The notes beneath the pieces were generated by a model. The model saw only the letters and a list, made by a program, of their open reading frames with translations, searched no databases and was not told the origin of the DNA. The translations under genes and the position numbers were made by a program. Positions 1 through 3,367 of a stretch of 6,329 nt of DNA are shown piece after piece. Each line of letters opens with the position of its first letter. Positions within the stretch are counted from its first letter, which is position 1. The stretch comes from Verrucomicrobiota bacterium (GTDB lineage Bacteria; Verrucomicrobiota; Verrucomicrobiia; Methylacidiphilales; Verrucolacustridaceae): assembly GCA_010024525.1 (NCBI GenBank), contig RGGS01000082.1:1-6329 (forward strand), written 5' to 3'.

Positions 1-796
1 CATCTTCCGCCCATGCCGGCTTTTCTTCCTTTCCCCCCAAATCGACCACCCGGACCTCCTCGAAAAAAGCCCTACCCAAGCCCAGAAATCCGCCTTTCGG
101 GCCCACCACCATGCTCTGCCCGTCGAAAACCAACTCATCGTTCCCGCCCACCAGATTGACTTGAACCACAGGGATCTTCTCCCGCTTTGCCACCTCGGCC
201 AACAGGCGATGCCGCACCTTTTCTTTCCCCATGTTCCAGGGAGAGGCCGACAAGTTGATCATGAGATCGATTCCTTTTTTGGCCAACTCCCTCACCGGAT
301 CCCGCCGGTACCGTCGTTCGGGCCAAAGATCCTCATCGTTCCAGATATCCTCACAAATGGTCACCCCCACCTTTGCTTTCCCAAGGCGCACGGGCTCGTT
401 TCGGGTCCCCGGCTCGAAATACCGATCCTCATCAAAGACGTCGTAGGTCGGTAAAAGACTCTTTTGCGCCACCACCCGGGCCTTCCCTTTTTCCAAAAGA
501 AAGGCCGAGTTGTGAAGGGCGCGACCGTCTTTCTTTTTTGTTTTTTCAATTCCGCCGAGGATCAGCGGCACCTTGCCGATTTTTTTCGCCAATCCCCGCA
601 AAGTCCGGTCATGGGACTGCAGAAAGTCTTTCCGGTTCAGCAAATCCCTAGGGGGATACCCGCAGATTCCCAGTTCTGGCGCGACGCATAGTTCCGCCCC
701 CTGCTGCACCGCCCGAAGGTAAGCGGTCAGGACTTTTTCGGAGTTTTTTTCAAAATCCCCGATTGTGAAATTAAGCTGGAGGAGGCCAATTTTCAT
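1..796 (-). CDS. nadE: Glutamine-dependent NAD+ synthetase, N-terminal glutaminase half (partial)
   Basis: Catalyses the last step of NAD+ synthesis: the amidohydrolase domain releases ammonia from glutamine, and a C-terminal synthetase domain uses it with ATP to amidate nicotinate adenine dinucleotide in the cytosol. Reading the minus strand from the ATG at 796 gives 265 codons with no stop before the window edge. They cover the nitrilase-fold (CN hydrolase) domain: MKIGLLQLN at the start, Glu41 in VAPELGICGYPP, Lys112 in QKSLLPTYDVFDEDRYFEPG, and Cys148 in VTICEDIW, which form the expected Glu-Lys-Cys triad. The LPTYDVFDE.RYFEPG block is characteristic of NadE rather than of other nitrilases. 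Family members are usually about 540 residues or more, so the ATP-binding synthetase half should lie beyond base 1. The start is supported by AAAGGA four bases upstream and by the usual N-terminus of the family. It is divergent from hpnH. A stand-alone nitrilase-family amidase is possible but unlikely. Confidence 0.93.
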   Translation of the reverse strand, partial: MKIGLLQLNFTIGDFEKNSEKVLTAYLRAVQQGAELCVAPELGICGYPPRDLLNRKDFLQSHDRTLRGLAKKIGKVPLILGGIEKTKKKDGRALHNSAFLLEKGKARVVAQKSLLPTYDVFDEDRYFEPGTRNEPVRLGKAKVGVTICEDIWNDEDLWPERRYRRDPVRELAKKGIDLMINLSASPWNMGKEKVRHRLLAEVAKREKIPVVQVNLVGGNDELVFDGQSMVVGPKGGFLGLGRAFFEEVRVVDLGGKEEKPAWAED

Positions 797-800
797 GAAA

Positions 801-806
801 TCCTTT
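801..806 (-). promoter_or_regulatory. Ribosome binding site of nadE
   Basis: AAAGGA on the minus strand, four bases before the ATG at 796. The spacing is a little short, but this is one of only two recognisable Shine-Dalgarno sites in the window and it supports the chosen start. Confidence 0.55.
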
Positions 807-813
807 GAATCAA

Positions 814-825
814 TGACTTAAGTCA
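814..825. promoter_or_regulatory. Perfect 12-bp palindrome, candidate operator between nadE and hpnH
   Basis: TGACTTAAGTCA is an uninterrupted inverted repeat in the 93-bp divergent intergenic region, five bases upstream of a TATGAT hexamer at 831-836 on the plus strand. The symmetry stops at 813/826. The size and position fit a binding site for a dimeric regulator acting on one or both divergent genes. The regulator is unknown, and a chance palindrome of this length is possible. Confidence 0.35.
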
Positions 826-830
826 GGCTT

Positions 831-836
831 TATGAT
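831..836 (+). promoter_or_regulatory. Candidate -10 hexamer for hpnH
   Basis: TATGAT matches the sigma-70 -10 consensus at five of six positions and would start transcription near 843, about 47 bases before hpnH. No good -35 lies at 16-18 bases: TTGAAT at 805-810 is 20 bases away. The palindrome at 814-825 would sit in the -35 region. It competes with the candidate at 849-876. Confidence 0.3.
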
Positions 837-848
837 TTTCACGTTCCG

Positions 849-876
849 TTGACATCTCCTGCTGGATTTGTAGCCT
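849..876 (+). promoter_or_regulatory. Candidate sigma-70 promoter of hpnH with very short leader
   Basis: A perfect -35 box TTGACA (849-854) is followed after 16 bases by TAGCCT (871-876), which matches TATAAT only at three positions. Transcription would begin near 882-884, giving a leader of under ten bases before the ATG at 890. That would agree with the absence of a Shine-Dalgarno site. The weak -10 keeps this tentative. Confidence 0.3.
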
Positions 877-889
877 TTGACCTTCCCTT

Positions 890-1906
890 ATGCCAGTTCC
901 AGTTAGTCAGGCTTGGACGGTTGCTTCCTATGTGCTCGGGCAGAAATTGCGCGGCAACAAGAGGTACCCGCTTGTGCTCATGCTTGAGCCACTTTTCCGC
1001 TGCAACCTCGCCTGTGCCGGTTGCGGCAAAATCCAATATCCCGATCACATTCTCAACAAGCGTCTGACCCCTGAACAGTGCTGGGCCGCCGCCGATGAGT
1101 GTGGCGCCCCCATGGTCTCGATTCCCGGTGGCGAACCTCTCATCCACCCTGAGATTGACCAGATCGTGGAAGGCCTCGTCGCCCGCAAAAAATACATTTA
1201 TCTCTGCACCAACGCCCTTCTGCTCAAACGGAAAATCGACCTCTTCAAGCCAACCAAATTCCTGACCTTCAGCGTTCACATGGACGGGCTCGAAGCCGAG
1301 CACGATGCTGCCGTCTGCCGCGACGGCACCTTCAACACCGCCGTGGAGGCTATCAAGGAAGCCGTGAAACGCGGATTCCGCGTCACCACCAACACCACCC
1401 TTTTCGAAGGCACCAACCCGGAACGCGTCCGCCTTTTCTTTGACGAAATGATGAAGCTCGGCGTGGAAGGCATGATGCTCTCCCCCGGATACAGTTATCA
1501 AAAAGCTCCTGATCAGGAACACTTCCTGGGTCGCGACCGGACCAAGAAACTCTTTCATCAAATTCTGGCCAACCGGAAAAAATCCTGGAAATTCAACCTC
1601 TCGCCCAACTTCCTTGAATTTCTCCAGGGGAACGTCGACTACGAGTGCACCCCTTGGGGCAACCCCACGTACAACATCTTTGGCTGGCAGAAGCCTTGCT
1701 ATCTCCTGCAGGAGGGTTATGTCCCGACCTTCAAGGAACTGATCGAGGACACCGAATGGGACAAGTACGGGCACAAGAGCGGTAATGAAAAATGTCGCGA
1801 CTGCATGGTCCACTGCGGCTACGAACCCAGTTCGGTGGACGACACGTTCGGCTCAGTTGCCGGCTTTGCCCGCACCGTGAAATCGGCCATCGCCTACGGG
1901 ACCTGA
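890..1906 (+). CDS. hpnH: Radical SAM adenosylhopane synthase HpnH
   Basis: HpnH adds the 5'-deoxyadenosyl radical from S-adenosylmethionine to the C30 hopene diploptene, giving adenosylhopane, the first step of the C35 bacteriohopanepolyol side chain. The 338-residue protein starts MPVPVSQAW and continues RYPLVLMLEPLFRCNLACAG, typical of the family. The [4Fe-4S] cluster motif CX3CX2C is Cys38, Cys42, Cys45. The SAM-binding GGEP motif is at 80-83. Cys106 in YLCTN sits at the number reported for the conserved cysteine that reduces the product radical. A C-terminal cluster Cys302, Cys305, Cys309 (CRDCMVHC) is also family-typical. The length is as expected. The start is well bounded: an in-frame TGA lies at 878-880 and the ATG at 890 is the first start codon after it. 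No Shine-Dalgarno site is visible. No other hopanoid gene (squalene-hopene cyclase, hpnG) is in the window. Two small genes follow on the same strand. Confidence 0.95.
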   Translation: MPVPVSQAWTVASYVLGQKLRGNKRYPLVLMLEPLFRCNLACAGCGKIQYPDHILNKRLTPEQCWAAADECGAPMVSIPGGEPLIHPEIDQIVEGLVARKKYIYLCTNALLLKRKIDLFKPTKFLTFSVHMDGLEAEHDAAVCRDGTFNTAVEAIKEAVKRGFRVTTNTTLFEGTNPERVRLFFDEMMKLGVEGMMLSPGYSYQKAPDQEHFLGRDRTKKLFHQILANRKKSWKFNLSPNFLEFLQGNVDYECTPWGNPTYNIFGWQKPCYLLQEGYVPTFKELIEDTEWDKYGHKSGNEKCRDCMVHCGYEPSSVDDTFGSVAGFARTVKSAIAYGT

Positions 1907-1923
1907 CCCCTCCGTCAGGTCTC
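1898..1923. promoter_or_regulatory. Strong hairpin spanning the hpnH stop codon
   Basis: Bases 1898-1907 pair with 1914-1923: ten base pairs with one G-U pair, enclosing a six-base loop (CCCTCC). The hpnH TGA (1904-1906) lies in the left arm, and the next start codon at 1931 is seven bases after the hairpin. No uridine run follows (TCCTCCT instead), so it is not a classic intrinsic terminator. It could attenuate, protect the 3' end of hpnH mRNA, or affect initiation of the next gene. Confidence 0.5.
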
Positions 1924-1930
1924 TCCTCCT

Positions 1931-2329
1931 ATGCCCCAAGCCGACAAACACGACCTTCCCACCCATAAACCGGGCTCGATCGAAGGCACCACCCTGGCTT
2001 GCTCCGATGCCCAAGCCCGCCGCGACGCCCTGCAGACGGCTTTCGATTACCGGGGCGACGTCACCTTGGATCTTTCAGGCGGCGAGCAGGTCGTGGGTTT
2101 TGTTTTCCGCTATGACGAGAAACCGGGGCAGGTGCATCTCTTTGTTGCCCAAGGCAAGGATTCCGTTCCCCAGATTCTTTCCGCCGACCGGGTGACTCAG
2201 GTCCGCTTCACCGGCGAGGACACCGCTTTTGGAAAATCTTGGGACGACTGGACCGCAAAGGCGGAAAAAGAGCGCCTCAAGGAAGCGGAACGTCTCGCCC
2301 GGGAATCTGCCGCCCGCGGCGAACTCTGA
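1931..2329 (+). CDS. Conserved-looking small protein of unknown function, possible Sm/SH3-like barrel
   Basis: I do not recognise a named family. The 132-residue protein has no signal peptide or membrane segment. Its middle (about residues 42-94) alternates short hydrophobic strands: GDVTLDLSGGEQVVGFVFRY, then VHLFV, then ILSADRVTQVRFTGED. This pattern resembles a small five-stranded Sm-like or SH3-like barrel. After FTGEDTAFGKSWDDW (93-107), the C-terminus (about 104-132) is a highly charged, probably helical tail rich in Lys, Glu and Arg. From memory, proteins with an FTG.DTA.GKS..AW block occur beside hopanoid genes in other bacteria; I cannot verify this here. It lies 24 bases after hpnH on the same strand, behind a hairpin, so cotranscription is likely. 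There is no Shine-Dalgarno site; the bases before the ATG are pyrimidine-rich (CTCTCCTCCT). The even composition and lack of a better overlapping frame support a real gene. A role in hopanoid synthesis is only inference from position. Confidence 0.75.
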   Translation: MPQADKHDLPTHKPGSIEGTTLACSDAQARRDALQTAFDYRGDVTLDLSGGEQVVGFVFRYDEKPGQVHLFVAQGKDSVPQILSADRVTQVRFTGEDTAFGKSWDDWTAKAEKERLKEAERLARESAARGEL

Positions 2330-2341
2330 TTTTTCACCCGC

Positions 2342-2605
2342 GTGCGCCGATCCATCGAATGGACGGAAAAGGCGGAAGGCGACCGCCCAAAAATCACTTA
2401 CCGCGTCTCCCTCTTTGCCGGCGAGGTGCGTTGGCAGAGGAAAGCACAGGGCTCCGAATCCTGGGAAACTCCAAAAATGCTCCCCTCCGAAACCTGGGAC
2501 CGGCTCGTGGAGGAGGTCGAAAAGCGATACCAGCGCCGCCGGGCCCGCCACGAGGATGTCCTCCTCGTCCGCTCCACCTCCGCCAAAGCCCCCAAACTAC
2601 CTTAA
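2342..2605 (+). CDS. Small hypothetical protein, GTG start
   Basis: An 87-residue reading frame of unknown function. The N-terminal half looks like a beta hairpin or small sheet with regular aromatic residues (RSIEWTEKAEGDRPKITYRV, then GEVRWQRK...SESWET). The second half looks like one amphipathic, strongly basic helix (WDRLVEEVEKRYQRRRARHE), followed by a strand and a short Pro/Lys-rich tail. There is no signal peptide and no cysteine. The start is the GTG at 2342: the frame is closed upstream by the TGA of the preceding gene at 2327-2329, and no other usable start lies between. Only 12 bases separate the two genes and both use the same frame, so they are probably cotranscribed. A basic helix could suggest contact with nucleic acid or acidic lipid, but nothing proves it. 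The alternating structure and plausible protein composition make it more convincing than the other frames here. Confidence 0.6.
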   Translation: MRRSIEWTEKAEGDRPKITYRVSLFAGEVRWQRKAQGSESWETPKMLPSETWDRLVEEVEKRYQRRRARHEDVLLVRSTSAKAPKLP

Positions 2606-2661
2606 TCCTTGGGACATCATATTTTTCAGTTCATCACAACCACCGAACCACCCCCCCATCT

Positions 2662-2667
2662 TATAAT
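2662..2667 (+). promoter_or_regulatory. Candidate -10 box of the rplU-rpmA promoter
   Basis: A perfect TATAAT, which would start transcription near 2674 and give a leader of about 64 bases before the L21 start at 2738. I see no matching -35 at 16-18 bases upstream (2639-2644 reads ACCACC) and no extended -10 TG. A ribosomal protein promoter is expected here, which raises the plausibility. Confidence 0.45.
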
Positions 2668-2684
2668 CTCCTAACTTCCCTCCC

Positions 2685-2710
2685 CTGAAGACGAACGTCC
2701 TTGCCTTCAG
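2685..2710 (+). promoter_or_regulatory. Inverted repeat in the L21 leader
   Basis: CTGAAG (2685-2690) pairs perfectly with CTTCAG (2705-2710) around a 14-base loop that itself contains GACG/CGTC. It lies in the predicted untranslated leader of rplU, 27 bases before the start codon. Ribosomal protein leaders often carry autoregulatory structures, but a six-pair stem is modest evidence and I cannot match it to a known L21 leader. Confidence 0.25.
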
Positions 2711-2737
2711 CCATTTATGGGGTACGATTTGAGACTT

Positions 2738-3061
2738 ATGGCAACCGTCGCCGTCATTCGCACAGGAGGCAAACAATACAAGGTTCGCGAAGGCGAGACC
2801 CTTGAAATTGAACGCCTTAGCGTTGCACCCGGCACTTCTGCCGAGTTCGCCGACGTCCTTCTCTTGGCTCAGGATTCCAAAGTCCAAGTCGGCAAACCCA
2901 CCGTTTCCGGCGCCAAGGTGGTGGCCGAAGTGGTGGCCCACGACCGCGCCCCCAAAGTTGTCGCTTTCAAGTATCGCCGCCGGGAAGGCTATCACCGCAC
3001 CGTCGGCCATCGTCAGGCCCGCACCCGGATCAAAATCAAAACGATCCAGGCCGGCAAATAA
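2738..3061 (+). CDS. rplU: 50S ribosomal protein L21
   Basis: L21 binds 23S rRNA in the large ribosomal subunit. The 107-residue protein begins MATVAVIRTGGKQYKVREGE, matching the family N-terminus (AVI.TGGKQYKV). It carries the C-terminal signature FKYRRREGYHRTVGHRQART, the basic rRNA-contacting segment. The usual length is about 100-105 residues. I chose the ATG at 2738; an in-frame ATG at 2717 would add seven residues (MGYDLRL) that are not typical of L21. No strong Shine-Dalgarno site precedes either start (GAGACTT before 2738). rpmA follows after 15 bases, the classical L21-L27 pairing, so the two are almost certainly cotranscribed from a promoter around 2662. Confidence 0.97.
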   Translation: MATVAVIRTGGKQYKVREGETLEIERLSVAPGTSAEFADVLLLAQDSKVQVGKPTVSGAKVVAEVVAHDRAPKVVAFKYRRREGYHRTVGHRQARTRIKIKTIQAGK

Positions 3062-3063
3062 TC

Positions 3064-3069
3064 GGAGGA
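3064..3069 (+). promoter_or_regulatory. Ribosome binding site of rpmA
   Basis: GGAGGA, seven bases before the ATG at 3077. It is the strongest Shine-Dalgarno site in the window and stands out because most other starts here have none. Confidence 0.8.
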
Positions 3070-3076
3070 TTCCACC

Positions 3077-3337
3077 ATGGCACATAAAAAAGGTCAGGGA
3101 TCGACACGTAACGGACGCGATAGCCGCAGCCAACGCCTCGGGGTAAAACGGTTCGGTGGACAGGTCGTCCCCGCCGGTTCGATTCTCATTCGCCAACGCG
3201 GCACCAAGTTCCACGCCGGACAGAATGTCGGCATGGGCCGGGACCATACCCTTTTCGCCCTCTCGGACGGCCAAGTTCGCTTCGACCGGAGCAACCGCCG
3301 CATCCACATCGACCCCTCGCCCGCCGCGGCTTCCTAA
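3077..3337 (+). CDS. rpmA: 50S ribosomal protein L27
   Basis: L27 sits near the peptidyl transferase centre; its N-terminal tail reaches toward the tRNA acceptor ends. The 86-residue protein starts MAHKKGQGSTRNGRDSRSQR, continues GVKRFGGQVVPAGSILIRQR and GTKFHAGQNVGMGRDHTLFA, all diagnostic of the family, and ends in a short Pro/Ala tail. The N-terminus starts directly at AHKKG, so it lacks the cleavable extension that Firmicutes remove with the Prp protease. The length is normal. The start is fixed by a good Shine-Dalgarno site at 3064-3069. In many bacteria the GTPase gene obg follows L21-L27; here a UvrA-family gene follows after 30 bases. Confidence 0.98.
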   Translation: MAHKKGQGSTRNGRDSRSQRLGVKRFGGQVVPAGSILIRQRGTKFHAGQNVGMGRDHTLFALSDGQVRFDRSNRRIHIDPSPAAAS

Positions 3338-3367
3338 GCCCGGTACCAGGGCCCCCTTGGCCCGCGT

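Larger units (their letters stand above)
2606..2737 (+). other. Intergenic region between the hpnH group and the ribosomal protein group
   Basis: This 132-bp stretch has no convincing gene. It has a C/T-rich composition with a run of seven C, a perfect TATAAT at 2662-2667 and a small inverted repeat at 2685-2710. No hairpin followed by a T run is seen after the gene ending at 2605, so I cannot place a terminator for the first group. Confidence 0.6.

Noticed and set aside
161..691. Plus-strand frames opposite nadE
   Set aside because: The minus strand encodes the NadE glutaminase domain with its full catalytic triad here.
791..800. Ten-base palindrome TTTCATGAAA over the nadE start codon
   Set aside because: It is mostly the ATG followed by the Lys codon AAA, preceded by TTTC. 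It is short and not extended outward, so chance is the simplest explanation.
839..1813. Long minus-strand reading frame of 324 codons opposite hpnH
   Set aside because: It lies antisense to a clearly recognised radical SAM enzyme. Its translation shows no family motif and looks like a complement of codon bias in G+C-rich DNA.
2229..2688. Two overlapping plus-strand frames of about 145-149 codons
   Set aside because: They cross the end of one small gene, the whole of the next and part of the intergenic region. Their Pro/Arg/Ser-rich translations look random compared with the in-frame products.
2717..2737. Upstream ATG as the L21 start
   Set aside because: It adds MGYDLRL, unlike L21 N-termini, and has no Shine-Dalgarno site. 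The ATG at 2738 gives the normal start.
3338..3367. Terminator between rpmA and the uvrA-like gene
   Set aside because: GCCC/GGGC (3338-3341 with 3349-3352) makes only a four-pair stem and no T run follows.
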